From: Jingyaoa shaoxingensis | Lineage (GTDB): Bacteria; Bacillota; Clostridia; Lachnospirales; Lachnospiraceae | DNA: 64,000 nt | Assembly (NCBI RefSeq): GCF_014385005.1 | Contig: NZ_JACRSZ010000001.1 | Span: forward strand, 496,001 to 560,000 | Direction: 5' to 3' | Shown: positions 43,388 to 52,528 of the stretch, piece by piece | Layout of the letters: each line of letters starts with the position of its first letter | Numbering within the stretch: the stretch's first letter is position 1 | Position numbers and translations under genes: made by a program | Notes under the pieces: model-generated | What the model saw: only the letters and a program-made list of their open reading frames with translations | Database searches by the model: none | Told to the model about the DNA's origin: nothing

Positions 43388-43618
43388 ATGGCTATAAATT
43401 TTCAATCCTTGCTTCAGCTTAAAAGTCTGTGGCAGCGTTTTACGAATCAGCACCCTAAGTTCCCTGCTTTTTTGCGTGCCGCCCAGCCTGCACTGAGGGA
43501 AGGCAGTATAATAGCTTTTTCGATTACCACACCGGAAGGAAAGATCCTCGAATCTAATCTGAAGGTTACCTCAACTGATCTTGAACTGATTGAATCTCTG
43601 AAACAGATGTGTTCCTGA
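43388..43618 (+). CDS. Small protein of unknown function (76 residues)
   Basis: ATG preceded by AAAGGAG at 8 nt. The sequence has an amphipathic N-terminus ('FQSLLQLKSLWQRFTNQHPK') and a beta-rich segment 'GSIIAFSITTPEGKILESNL'. No membrane segment or known motif is seen. It has its own gap on both sides and a downstream hairpin, which supports a real gene. I do not recognise the family. Confidence 0.7.
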   Translation: MAINFQSLLQLKSLWQRFTNQHPKFPAFLRAAQPALREGSIIAFSITTPEGKILESNLKVTSTDLELIESLKQMCS

Positions 43619-43647
43619 ACGTTTTGCTTCGAACTCATAATTGGTTT

Positions 43648-43685
43648 AAATCCGATGCCAAATATCTCTATGTGGCATCGGATTT
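43648..43685. terminator. Hairpin shared by convergent small-protein and YjiH-type genes
   Basis: AAATCCGATGCCA and TGGCATCGGATTT form a 13-bp stem. Neither side has a long U-tract, so termination strength is uncertain. Confidence 0.55.
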
Positions 43686-43717
43686 ATCAGTTACTCTCAT
43701 AAGTATTATTTTTCATT

Positions 43718-45151
43718 TTACGCCGGGAACAGGATGACAGCGAAAACCCCTGTGATCAATACAGACAGCAGCATACGTTCTACCCAGATGATTACCATGT
43801 CTTTGAACTTTACCGGAACTTCTGTTGCCATCAGGCACGGCACGAAGCTGGCCAGGAAGATAATGGAAGTAACCGGTATGACCGCCATCATATATCTGGT
43901 TCGCAGGCTCCACTCGCCAACCGTCACAAGAAGTGCCGGAATAGTCACTTCTACAAAAGATACTGCTGCTCCGGTACAGGCAGTCACTGCTTCTGCCTTG
44001 GGAATGGAGATTCTCATAAATGGATAGAAGAGATACCCCACCCATTTCACAATCGGTGTATACGTATACAGCAGTACACCAGCAGTTGCAAAGAAGGCCG
44101 TTCCGGATGCTACGGTTCCCAGTACTCCGATCGTTTCTTTCATGATATAACCGATTCTGCTAATCAGCGGATCTTGATTCTCAGCCACATCCAGAGCCTC
44201 TTTCCAGGCTACTTTCAGAATATTTTTCTTGATCAGTGGTTCCGGACAGGCTTCCACTCCCGGATAACACCGGTCAGGAATCTGACGAAGTGGATAGATC
44301 CGCACACCGATCAGGCTGACCAGAAGTGTAATCAAAAATGCAGTCCAGAAATACAGATTCCAGTATCCGCGTTCATTTAACCCGGTATTGTTGGCCAGTG
44401 CCATCAAAAACCCAACCGACACGGTAGAAAAACTGGTTCCGATTACTACCGCTTCCCGTTCTGTCATTCTTCCCGTTTTATACTGGTCATTCACCGCAAT
44501 ATGTCCTACTGAAAAGTTTCCAAGAAATGCAGACACCATGATAACAGCCGCTCTTCCAGGAAGTTTGAATACCGGACGCATAATCGGCCGTACCAGTACG
44601 CCTACAAAATCCACCAGTCCGTAATCCACCAGCAGTGGCAAAAATAACGATGCTGCCGGAATGGAAATGGAGATCGTCACCAGAATACTGTTCATAATGA
44701 ACATACAGATACTTTTATCGCTCAGTGATGGTACTGGTTCAAAAAACCATCCCATAAAGCCCGGATGCCAGCCAAAATAAATCTCCAGCATGGCAAAGCA
44801 GAGAAGTCCAAATCCCACAATTTTGAATACAGCAAATATAGCTGCGACTTTGGTTGTATGCCAGAACTTATCCGGCCGCAATACAAACAAATCCACAATA
44901 CTGTAAACACCTATTCCCCACACTATCAGCGGCATTGCTTTAAAATTACCTGTAAACAATGCTGCTTTTAGGAAATTGGTCAAATGAGACACAATTACAT
45001 TGCTTTGTGCCGGAACCGCTCCCCATTTCCAGACTCCAATCTGTATCTCATATCCCGGAAATGGTACATTGATAAAAAATACAAAAATCCCCAATAACGA
45101 AAATACTACGAATTTCAGGTACGTAGACCATTTATATGTTGTTTTTTCCAT
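43718..45151 (-). CDS. YjiH-type membrane protein with nucleoside-recognition (Gate) domains
   Basis: A 477-residue integral membrane protein with about 10-11 hydrophobic segments. It has two Gate-like segments, one around 'FLGNFSVGHIAVNDQYKTGR' and one around 'CTGAAVSFVEVTIPALLVTV', and 'MTEREAVVIGTSFSTVSVGF', typical of YjiH/SpmA-like proteins. The transported solute is not known for this family. It is a single unit preceded by GGGAGAAGG. Confidence 0.85.
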   Translation of the reverse strand: MEKTTYKWSTYLKFVVFSLLGIFVFFINVPFPGYEIQIGVWKWGAVPAQSNVIVSHLTNFLKAALFTGNFKAMPLIVWGIGVYSIVDLFVLRPDKFWHTTKVAAIFAVFKIVGFGLLCFAMLEIYFGWHPGFMGWFFEPVPSLSDKSICMFIMNSILVTISISIPAASLFLPLLVDYGLVDFVGVLVRPIMRPVFKLPGRAAVIMVSAFLGNFSVGHIAVNDQYKTGRMTEREAVVIGTSFSTVSVGFLMALANNTGLNERGYWNLYFWTAFLITLLVSLIGVRIYPLRQIPDRCYPGVEACPEPLIKKNILKVAWKEALDVAENQDPLISRIGYIMKETIGVLGTVASGTAFFATAGVLLYTYTPIVKWVGYLFYPFMRISIPKAEAVTACTGAAVSFVEVTIPALLVTVGEWSLRTRYMMAVIPVTSIIFLASFVPCLMATEVPVKFKDMVIIWVERMLLSVLITGVFAVILFPA

Positions 45152-45177
45152 ACCTTCTCCCTTTTTTATCCATCCGG

Positions 45178-45221
45178 ATAAAAAATGAGCCGGGAACGTG
45201 ATTTTCCCGGCTCATTTTCTG
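45178..45221 (-). terminator. Terminator after the URO-D gene
   Basis: AAAATGAGCCGGGAA and TTCCCGGCTCATTTT pair on the minus strand, followed by TTATCC after six T. It lies 37 nt past the stop at 45258. Confidence 0.9.
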
Positions 45222-45257
45222 TCCTTTTGGTGCCTCTCCTATTCTATGCCGGAGGCT

Positions 45258-46268
45258 TTAAATCCCATAAGTTTCTTTATTGTATTTGTCAATTTCATCA
45301 TTGATAATCGGATCCACATGTTTGAACAGGCATCCTGGTGCTCCATAGGTGATACATGGAATGAAATGTCCACCCGGTCCATAAGCCTGGCATGCTCTGC
45401 GTACTTCAGCACGGATCTCTTCTTCCGTAGAATCTGCACGGTCTACGATAGATGCATCAAGACCACCCATCAATGTCATTCTGCCAGCCAGCTGTTTCTG
45501 GAGCTTTGGAATATCATTTTCCGGAAGTGCTCCCTGCCAGATGTCGATTCCCAGTTCTACCATATCTTCTACGATTGGTTCCATGAAAGAATCTGCATGA
45601 TGCATAATGATAATACCACGTTCTTTCATATACCCATAGGTCTTTACATACTGTGGTTTGATAAATTCACGCCAGGTATCCGGGCTGACAAATAAAGCAT
45701 GCTTGGATCCCCAGTCATCGTGGCTGAGCATGACATCCGGTTTGATGTTATCTACGATCAGCTTCATGTACTGATAACGATATTCTCCAATAGCGTTACA
45801 CAGATCCATCATATCTTCCGGCTCTAACAGAAAGTTCATCAGCATATCTTCGAATCCCATCAGGAAATGAAGTCTTTCAAATACACCGGTAGGCATGAAG
45901 GCCATAACCAGTTCACCTTTCGCACGTAGTTCCTCTGCCTGTTTAATAAACGGCTCCCACAATGCCGGGTCAGAACAGTTTGCTTCCAGATCCGGCATTA
46001 CCAGCTGATCTCTCCATTCCGTAATATCACTGATTACTTTATTGTCATTGGTTACATGAGGCATTGCTGCTACCTGGTTCTCCGGCCAGAGAATGGTGGT
46101 TCCAAAGCGGTCTTTCATTGGTTCCATTCCAGGATGGCGGTTACCTCTGATATACATTGCTGCCGGATTTGGAGGGAAGAATGCATTTCCTTCATACTGT
46201 TTTACCAGACGGTCCGGTTTACCGTCTACTTTTAATGTCTCTAATAAGTTTTCTTTTGCTGTAAGCAT
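45258..46268 (-). CDS. Uroporphyrinogen decarboxylase (URO-D) family protein, probable methyltransferase-type
   Basis: A 336-residue TIM barrel. Motifs: 'KENLLETLKVDGKPDRL' at the N-terminus, 'VMLSHDDWGSKHALFVSPDT', 'YMKERGIIIMHHADSFMEP' and 'MTLMGGLDAS'. This is the URO-D family branch found in corrinoid methyltransferases and O-demethylases, not HemE of heme synthesis. The HxCG zinc motif of MtaA/MtbA is replaced by 'HHADS'. No corrinoid protein gene is adjacent. ATG at 46268 (GGAGGT upstream) is preferred over the frame opening at 46283. It shares an operon with the carrier gene upstream. Confidence 0.85.
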   Translation of the reverse strand: MLTAKENLLETLKVDGKPDRLVKQYEGNAFFPPNPAAMYIRGNRHPGMEPMKDRFGTTILWPENQVAAMPHVTNDNKVISDITEWRDQLVMPDLEANCSDPALWEPFIKQAEELRAKGELVMAFMPTGVFERLHFLMGFEDMLMNFLLEPEDMMDLCNAIGEYRYQYMKLIVDNIKPDVMLSHDDWGSKHALFVSPDTWREFIKPQYVKTYGYMKERGIIIMHHADSFMEPIVEDMVELGIDIWQGALPENDIPKLQKQLAGRMTLMGGLDASIVDRADSTEEEIRAEVRRACQAYGPGGHFIPCITYGAPGCLFKHVDPIINDEIDKYNKETYGI

Positions 46269-46299
46269 AATAGATACCTCCAATTATATATTTCTGTTT

Positions 46300-47691
46300 T
46301 TATGATCTTGCGTTGATCTCAGCCTGATAGGTCTCAACCTTATCTCTTGTGATCTTAAATCCAAAGATCAGAAGCAGCATACCAACCAGACAGAAAATAG
46401 CAGGAACCAGTGCGAATGCAATGGTCATACCCTGTCTTGCTACACCTTCCAGTACCACACCTGACTGCCAGCCAACTGCTACCAGACATGCGCTCAGGAT
46501 GGTTCCACGAAGGAATACGGCTACTTTTAATGGCAGATTCTGAAGTCCCATGATCCATCCAGATGCATCTTTTCCACTCTTCCAGGTTGCGTATACAACG
46601 GTATCTGCGTACAGTGCAGGGGATGCTGCAAAAGCCATACCATAGAAGAACTGTGCAACGGTCATTAGTGCAATAACTGCATATGCATTACCATACATAA
46701 AGTAAATCAGGCACAGAGCAACGGTCATTCCAGCATAAGCAAGAATCATGGTTGTTCTGGAAGAAAGTGCCTTTGAGATGTATCTCATTACAAATGCTCC
46801 CAGGATTGCTCCAATGGCTACGCTGAGCAGATATGGAGCCATCAGTCCCGGATTTCCCATAGCATCACGGAAGTAATAAATAGCAGATGCTGCTGTTACG
46901 AATTTTACACACCATTTTGCCAGGTCAGCCAGCATCAGTACCATCAGTGGCGGATTCTGGAACAGAGAAGCAAACATTTCCGGAATGGATACCTTTGTTT
47001 TATCTTTTCCATTTGCTGCCTGTGTTTCCGTTTCGATCTCTTCATATCCTTCTGTCATCTTGAAGTGAGCAAAGTAAGTTACTACCATTAAGATACCAAG
47101 ACAGAACGCTGCTGCTGCGAATTTATTCTTTTCGCCGACATAACCAGCCAGCAGTGTTGCGAACGGCAGTCCCAGATAAGAAAATAACAGGCCACCGATG
47201 TTGTTCCAGGTTGCTCTGGAAGAAGCCAGTGTTGCTTTTTCCTCTGGTGTCTTTCCTACGACACTAATCAATGTTGCATTTGCTACGTAGCTGAAGTTCC
47301 ATGCTACATGAGAAGCAATGGCTGCTGCAATGATGATAACTGCGGACAACATTTCATTATCGCTGACACGGATAAACATAAATGCATATAAGAATGGTAC
47401 AATCCATGGAATCATGATCAGCCAGGAACGGTAACGTCCCCATTTCTTAGCTTTTGTACCATTGATGATTCCACCATACAGCCATGACAGACATGCATCC
47501 ACAATGGTAAATACCGAGTTGATCAGACCTGCGATTCCCGCGCTGAATGCCGCAATATCGGTCAGGAATGTCATAAAATAGAATGTTTCGATGTTACTCA
47601 TTAATACAAATCCGGCATCTCCTACACCAAAGAAATATTTCAGTGCATTACTTAAGCCTTTTTTCTTGCCTGAGTTTTTTTCATTACTCAT
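46300..47691 (-). CDS. MFS transporter of the glycoside-pentoside-hexuronide (GPH) type
   Basis: A 463-residue carrier with about 12 membrane segments. N-terminal 'LKYFFGVGDAGFVLMSNIET' and 'SVFTIVDACLSWLYGGIING' (the conserved Asp), and 'KKWGRYRSWL' fit the GPH/MelB-like cation symporter group. It precedes the URO-D gene by 32 nt and likely imports or exports the compound that the cluster handles. AGGGGG-type site before the ATG. Confidence 0.88.
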   Translation of the reverse strand: MSNEKNSGKKKGLSNALKYFFGVGDAGFVLMSNIETFYFMTFLTDIAAFSAGIAGLINSVFTIVDACLSWLYGGIINGTKAKKWGRYRSWLIMIPWIVPFLYAFMFIRVSDNEMLSAVIIIAAAIASHVAWNFSYVANATLISVVGKTPEEKATLASSRATWNNIGGLLFSYLGLPFATLLAGYVGEKNKFAAAAFCLGILMVVTYFAHFKMTEGYEEIETETQAANGKDKTKVSIPEMFASLFQNPPLMVLMLADLAKWCVKFVTAASAIYYFRDAMGNPGLMAPYLLSVAIGAILGAFVMRYISKALSSRTTMILAYAGMTVALCLIYFMYGNAYAVIALMTVAQFFYGMAFAASPALYADTVVYATWKSGKDASGWIMGLQNLPLKVAVFLRGTILSACLVAVGWQSGVVLEGVARQGMTIAFALVPAIFCLVGMLLLIFGFKITRDKVETYQAEINARS

Positions 47692-47850
47692 CTTTCTTTT
47701 CCCCCTTCATTTATTCCGGATCTGGCCATGTTCCGCTAATTGCTCTTCTGAGCTAATCTCTGATGACAGTATAGTCTATCTGTGGCTCATTCGTAAATGC
47801 CACATATGGTTCCAAATATTTTTCCTGCATTCAGACATTTTGTACAGTAC

Positions 47851-47872
47851 ATATTGTGATTTTGCACAATAT
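47851..47872. promoter_or_regulatory. Perfect 8-bp dyad in the divergent region
   Basis: ATATTGTG-ATTTTG-CACAATAT (8-bp arms, 6-nt spacer), next to the palindrome TGTACAGTACA (47841-47851). It lies between the GPH carrier and PucR-type promoters and is a candidate site for the PucR or LysR protein encoded to the right. Confidence 0.5.
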
Positions 47873-47886
47873 TTTAAATGCAAATC

Positions 47887-47916
47887 TTGTACTTTTTTTA
47901 TGGCATATGTTATAAT
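47887..47916 (+). promoter_or_regulatory. Promoter of the PucR-type regulator gene
   Basis: TTGTAC (47887-47892), 18 nt, TATAAT (47911-47916), with AGGGGG upstream of the ATG at 47949. Confidence 0.65.
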
Positions 47917-47948
47917 TTTCTCAAATTCAGTCTACAGGGGGCAACAAT

Positions 47949-49514
47949 ATGTATAATCATCAGGAATATACTGCAAATTATCCAGATTCTTTCAAACTGA
48001 ACCTTCGCATTCTATCAGACGCTCTGTCGGATCGTTTTTCTGATATCCGCATAAAAGCTGAATCTGATCTGCAGTGTCTCTGTGGCATACGGATTTTTCA
48101 GATGGGAAAAGCTCTTTTTTCCAAATATATTTATCTGATCCCAGCCAGTCAGATCACCAAGGCAATCTGCTATTATGATCATGCCAATTTTCTGATTGCA
48201 GGTTCGGCAGATCTTTCCGAATTTTCTGATTCTGCTCATATTCTCTGTGTTGGAGAAGAATCGGACTTTCCAGAGATCCTCAATCTGGTGCAGCAAACCT
48301 TTGAGAAATATCAGAACTGGGACAAACAGCTACAGAATGCCCTGCAAAGTTCCGATCCCATCGATGAAATGTTGGAAGCCAGTCTGCCGATTTTTAATAA
48401 TCCGATCTTCGCCCATGACACCAACTTCTACATTTTGTCCTGTCCTCGACAGGTACGGGGCATGTCCATATGGGAACGGGATCCCAGAACCGGCCGGCTT
48501 ACGGTTCCCTTAAGCCTGATTCAAGACTTTCGACTTGATATGGAATATCTGCGCACCCTGACCACCAAGGGACCCAATATCTATTCTGAAGATATGCGTG
48601 GCTATCGGATTCTCTATTTTAATCTGTGGCTGGATAAAAACTATATGGGGCGCCTGTGTGTGAATGAACTGCAATCCCTGATCCTCCCCAGTCATTTTCT
48701 GGCTATCAACCATCTGGGAACTTTTATCGAACTGTGCCTGCATCAACATATGCTGTTTCGTCTGAACATGGGTAACGATATTCGCCAGTTTTTCACCGAT
48801 TATCTGGACGGCAAAATGTTTGAAGAGAGCCAGCTTCAACACTCTCTTCACTTTCTGAACTGGAATATGCATGATCGTTATCTCTGTCTCCGTCTGGAAA
48901 GTGATCATCAGAATGAACAGATGCATTCTTCCATGGCCACACTTGGTCATATTGAGGCTCAGATCCCGGACGGCTGTGCTTTCATTTATCACCAGGGCAT
49001 TACTGTGGTTGTCAATCTTTCCTATGATGCATCCTCTACTTCGGATATTCTCAGTGCTCTTGCCATTATTCTACGTGAAGGTCTGTATAAGCTGGGAGCC
49101 AGTAGCGTGATTCAGGACTTTCTCCAACTTCCTCAGGCTTATTTTCAGGCCGTTGCCGCTCTGGAACTGGGGAAAAAAAGCGGCAGCATGATCTGGTGCT
49201 ACCGCTTTGATGATTATATTCTGGACTATATGCTGGAGCAGAGTACCACCCAGATTTCTCCTGATCTGCTCTGCCATCAGAGCCTGTCAGTTTTGAAAAA
49301 ATACGATGATGAAAATAAGACAGAATTGTTTCATACCCTTGATGTGTATCTGTCTCTGGAACGCAATGCCCTGCAGACTGCCAATACACTGTTCATTCAC
49401 CGCAGTACGCTGTTTTATCGATTGGAGCGTATTCAAAAGCTGACAAAGCTGAATCTGGATGATGCAAAAATACGACTGGTACTTCAGCTTTCTTTTGCAA
49501 TGTTGAAAAAATAG
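47949..49514 (+). CDS. PucR/CdaR family transcriptional regulator
   Basis: A 521-residue regulator. The C-terminus (about 455-515) is the PucR helix-turn-helix: 'LFHTLDVYLSLERNALQTAN', 'LFIHRSTLFYRLERIQKLT'. The middle (about 290-430) resembles the GGDEF-like CdaR ligand region, and the N-terminal 250 residues are an unassigned sensor part. PucR/CdaR proteins activate catabolic operons in response to a small molecule. It is divergent from the GPH/URO-D pair and followed 10 nt later by a LysR gene. Confidence 0.85.
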   Translation: MYNHQEYTANYPDSFKLNLRILSDALSDRFSDIRIKAESDLQCLCGIRIFQMGKALFSKYIYLIPASQITKAICYYDHANFLIAGSADLSEFSDSAHILCVGEESDFPEILNLVQQTFEKYQNWDKQLQNALQSSDPIDEMLEASLPIFNNPIFAHDTNFYILSCPRQVRGMSIWERDPRTGRLTVPLSLIQDFRLDMEYLRTLTTKGPNIYSEDMRGYRILYFNLWLDKNYMGRLCVNELQSLILPSHFLAINHLGTFIELCLHQHMLFRLNMGNDIRQFFTDYLDGKMFEESQLQHSLHFLNWNMHDRYLCLRLESDHQNEQMHSSMATLGHIEAQIPDGCAFIYHQGITVVVNLSYDASSTSDILSALAIILREGLYKLGASSVIQDFLQLPQAYFQAVAALELGKKSGSMIWCYRFDDYILDYMLEQSTTQISPDLLCHQSLSVLKKYDDENKTELFHTLDVYLSLERNALQTANTLFIHRSTLFYRLERIQKLTKLNLDDAKIRLVLQLSFAMLKK

Positions 49515-49524
49515 GGAGGTGTCC

Positions 49525-50403
49525 ATGGATACGAAAGATCTTCGTTGTTTTCGTCTTGTTTATGAAGAACGCAGCATCAATCAGGCTGCCAGACATTTGT
49601 TTATTACCCCACAGGGGCTGAGCCGCATTATCAGCCGTCTGGAATCAGAACTTCATACCTGTCTTTTCAAACGTACTTCCAGTGGAATGATTCCTACCAA
49701 AACCGGTGATTATTTTTACGAACAGAGCCAGAAGCTTCTCTACCATCTGGAGGATCTCAAAGTCACCATTCAGCAGATCGACAAGGATGGTCGGCCTTTT
49801 CGCATCGGTTTTGCCTGTGGCGTTTTGAATGTACTTCCATTGCAGCAGTTAAATCTGTTATCTCCGGATTTTCCTGATCTTTCCATTCAGTGGGAAGAAC
49901 TGGTAAATAAAGAAGTTTTGGAAAAAGTCATCAATGGTTCGCTAGATGCCGGATTTGTGATTGGTACGATACCTCAGAGTGACCTTTTTTCTATTCTTGT
50001 ATTCAGCTGCCATATGGTTGCCCTTGTCTATCCAGGTCATCCCTTCTATGAACGGGACAGTCTCAGTATAGAGGACCTGAAAGAGCAGCCATTGATTACC
50101 CTGAATCAAAAGTATGACAGCTACCACAATCTGATACAGCGATGCAGTGATTTTGGTTTTTCCCCCACTATTGCCATCCGCACAATGGAAAGTCCCCTGA
50201 TCTACCGTTTCTGCCGGGAAAAATCCGGGATTGGTATTGACGCTGATATCCATCAGTCCGATCATCTTCTTGGGGATCTTCATGCAATTCCACTGCGAGA
50301 TGCCATTCCCTGGAAAGTATCTCTCATCTGTCGGGAGAATGATTCTGCCTCTCCTGTGGTTGCTTCCCTGATCCGGCTTTCTCAGGCATCAACAATTTGT
50401 TGA
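49525..50403 (+). CDS. LysR family transcriptional regulator
   Basis: A 292-residue LysR protein with HTH 'RSINQAARHLFITPQGLSRI' and a periplasmic-binding-type effector domain. The ATG at 49525 follows GGGAGGTG; the GTG inside that site at 49519 is an unlikely start. It lies between the PucR-type gene and the old-yellow-enzyme gene, so it may tune the oxidoreductase gene starting 93 nt downstream. Confidence 0.92.
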   Translation: MDTKDLRCFRLVYEERSINQAARHLFITPQGLSRIISRLESELHTCLFKRTSSGMIPTKTGDYFYEQSQKLLYHLEDLKVTIQQIDKDGRPFRIGFACGVLNVLPLQQLNLLSPDFPDLSIQWEELVNKEVLEKVINGSLDAGFVIGTIPQSDLFSILVFSCHMVALVYPGHPFYERDSLSIEDLKEQPLITLNQKYDSYHNLIQRCSDFGFSPTIAIRTMESPLIYRFCREKSGIGIDADIHQSDHLLGDLHAIPLRDAIPWKVSLICRENDSASPVVASLIRLSQASTIC

Positions 50404-50495
50404 CAGGTACCGTCATTCTATTGATAGATGACTTCCTCCATTCCTGTTATTCTATATTTAGTAAATATACACAAAAATATTGGAGGAAATAAAAT

Positions 50496-52442
50496 ATGAA
50501 AAGGCATTTTCCACATTTATGCAATCCAATCACCATTGGACGGGTAACATTCCGTAATCGTATGTTTTCTGCACCTATGGGTGGAACAGATATCACCAAT
50601 GATGGTTGTATTGGTCCAAAATCTACGGCCTTTTATGAATTGAGAGGAAAAGGCGGCGCTGGTGCAGTTACCGTCAGTGAATGTATGGTGCATCCTGAGA
50701 CCGATGGTTCGCATGCTTACCATCTGGATACTACTATTCTGAATTCTCTGGCAGCTGCCACTTATACTGCTGATGCTATTCACCGCCATGGAGCGGTTCC
50801 GAGCCTTGAGTTATCTCATTCTGGTATGTATGCCGGTACTTACATGACGGATAAAAGCAAACAGCACAATATGCATCAATGGGGACCAAGCGATACCGTC
50901 CGTCCAGATGGTGTTCCGGTTAAAGCGCTGACCGCCGAAATGCTTGCGGACATCGTTGCTTCTTATGGGCGTGTTGCAGGTCTTGCCAAGCGTGCCGGAT
51001 TTGGTATGATCATGATTCATGGTGGACATGGTTGGCTGTTAAATCAGTTTCTTTCCCCATATTTTAATAAACGTACCGACGAATATGGCGGAAGCCTGGA
51101 AAACCGCTGTCGTCTTGCTATTGAAGTATTAAAATCAGTCAGAGAAGCCGTTGGACCGGGATTCCCGATTGAATTCCGCATGAGTGGATCCGAACTTTTC
51201 GAAGGTGGCTATGATCTGGCTGAAGGCGTTCGCATTGCCCAGATGATTGAGCCTTATGTAGATATTATTCACGTATCTGCCGGTACCTACCAGCGCGGTT
51301 TTGGCGACACTCATCCATCCATGTTCAAAGAGCATGGTTGCAATGTCTATCTTGCCGCCAAGATTAAAAAGCATGTCTCTGTTCCGATTGCCACGTTAGG
51401 TGGTCTGAATGATCCAAAGCAGATGGAAGAGATCATCGCCTCCGGAAAAGCTGATATTGTATATATGGCAAGAGCCCTTCTGGCTGACCCGTTTCTCCCA
51501 AGGAAAATCATGGAAAACCGTGAGGACGAAATTGTACATTGTCTGCGCTGTTTCACCTGCATGGCAGAACGTGCCGTCACTGCCACCAGGCGATGCACTG
51601 TTAATCCATTAATTGGCCGGGAAATCGAGGGAAATGAAATATCCCCTGCGCCAGTATCTAAGAAAGTTCTGGTGGCTGGTGGCGGACCCGGTGGTCTTTA
51701 TGCCGCTTATACTGCTGCCAGACGGGGGCATAAAGTTATTTTATGTGAAAAAGAACAGAAACTTGGTGGTATTCTGAAAAGTGAACAGGCTATTCCGTTT
51801 AAACAGGAAATGTATCAGTTGTCTCAGACTTATGCGCTTTTCGCACAGAATTCTGGTGTGGAAATCCGCACTTCCACAGAAGTCACCCCAGAGTACGTAG
51901 AAAAAGAAAACCCTGATGCACTGATCATTGCTGTAGGATCTGAGCCTCTGGTTCCACCAATCAAAGGACTGGATGGAGATAACGTTGTCATCGTAAATGA
52001 CTATTATCTTGAAAAGGAAAAGGTTACTGATCAAGTTGTTGTTCTGGGTGGAGGTCTGGCTGGATGCGAATGTGCTATCCATCTTGGTATGGAAGGAAAG
52101 CAGGTTCATCTGGTAGAAATGCGACGGGAACTGGCTCCTGATGCCAATATCCGTCATCGTCCTCTGATCTTAAAGGAAGTAGACAAGTATGTAAACGTAT
52201 ATACCGACTGCAAAGGACTTGCCGTAACAAAGGAAGGTGTTCTTTGTGAAACAGTCACCGGAGAAGAGATTCTGATTCCGGGCACTTCTGTGATCTGTGC
52301 GCTGGGCCAGCGTTCCCGTACCAGCCTGGTAAACAGTCTGCGCGACAGCGCACCATATGTTGCAGTTATTGGTGATGCCGCCAAAGTATCTACCATTACC
52401 AATGCGGTTTATGAAGGTTACCATGCTGCACTCGATATTTAA
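50496..52442 (+). CDS. NADH:flavin oxidoreductase, old yellow enzyme / 2,4-dienoyl-CoA reductase family (BaiCD/BaiH-like)
   Basis: A 648-residue enzyme. N-terminal FMN barrel: 'PITIGRVTFRNRMFSAPMGG', 'GFGMIMIHGGHGWLLNQFLS' and 'FNKRTDEYGGSLENRC' (active site). A 4Fe-4S cysteine cluster follows in 'HCLRCFTCMAERAVTATRRC'. The C-terminal FAD/NAD part has 'VLVAGGGPGGLYAAYTAARR' and 'VVVLGGGLAGCECAIHLGME'. Such enzymes reduce enone or dienoyl bonds of steroids, bile acids or phenolic compounds. The substrate here is unknown; the neighbouring URO-D and carrier suggest a plant or host aromatic or steroid-like compound (inference). Confidence 0.92.
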   Translation: MKRHFPHLCNPITIGRVTFRNRMFSAPMGGTDITNDGCIGPKSTAFYELRGKGGAGAVTVSECMVHPETDGSHAYHLDTTILNSLAAATYTADAIHRHGAVPSLELSHSGMYAGTYMTDKSKQHNMHQWGPSDTVRPDGVPVKALTAEMLADIVASYGRVAGLAKRAGFGMIMIHGGHGWLLNQFLSPYFNKRTDEYGGSLENRCRLAIEVLKSVREAVGPGFPIEFRMSGSELFEGGYDLAEGVRIAQMIEPYVDIIHVSAGTYQRGFGDTHPSMFKEHGCNVYLAAKIKKHVSVPIATLGGLNDPKQMEEIIASGKADIVYMARALLADPFLPRKIMENREDEIVHCLRCFTCMAERAVTATRRCTVNPLIGREIEGNEISPAPVSKKVLVAGGGPGGLYAAYTAARRGHKVILCEKEQKLGGILKSEQAIPFKQEMYQLSQTYALFAQNSGVEIRTSTEVTPEYVEKENPDALIIAVGSEPLVPPIKGLDGDNVVIVNDYYLEKEKVTDQVVVLGGGLAGCECAIHLGMEGKQVHLVEMRRELAPDANIRHRPLILKEVDKYVNVYTDCKGLAVTKEGVLCETVTGEEILIPGTSVICALGQRSRTSLVNSLRDSAPYVAVIGDAAKVSTITNAVYEGYHAALDI

Positions 52443-52479
52443 TCTGAGATTTTATGCTGATGATAATAAACAATCTAAA

Positions 52480-52515
52480 GGGCGTATCACATCCGTAAAA
52501 ACATGTGATACGCCC
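52480..52515. terminator. Bidirectional hairpin between the OYE and radA genes
   Basis: GGGCGTATCACAT and ATGTGATACGCCC form a 13-bp stem between two convergent genes. U-tracts are weak on both sides. Confidence 0.6.
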
Positions 52516-52528
52516 CATTATCATTATA

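Noticed and set aside
45258..46268. Heme-pathway uroporphyrinogen decarboxylase HemE
   Set aside because: The motifs and the neighbouring carrier and regulators fit the methyltransferase-type branch, and no other heme genes are present.
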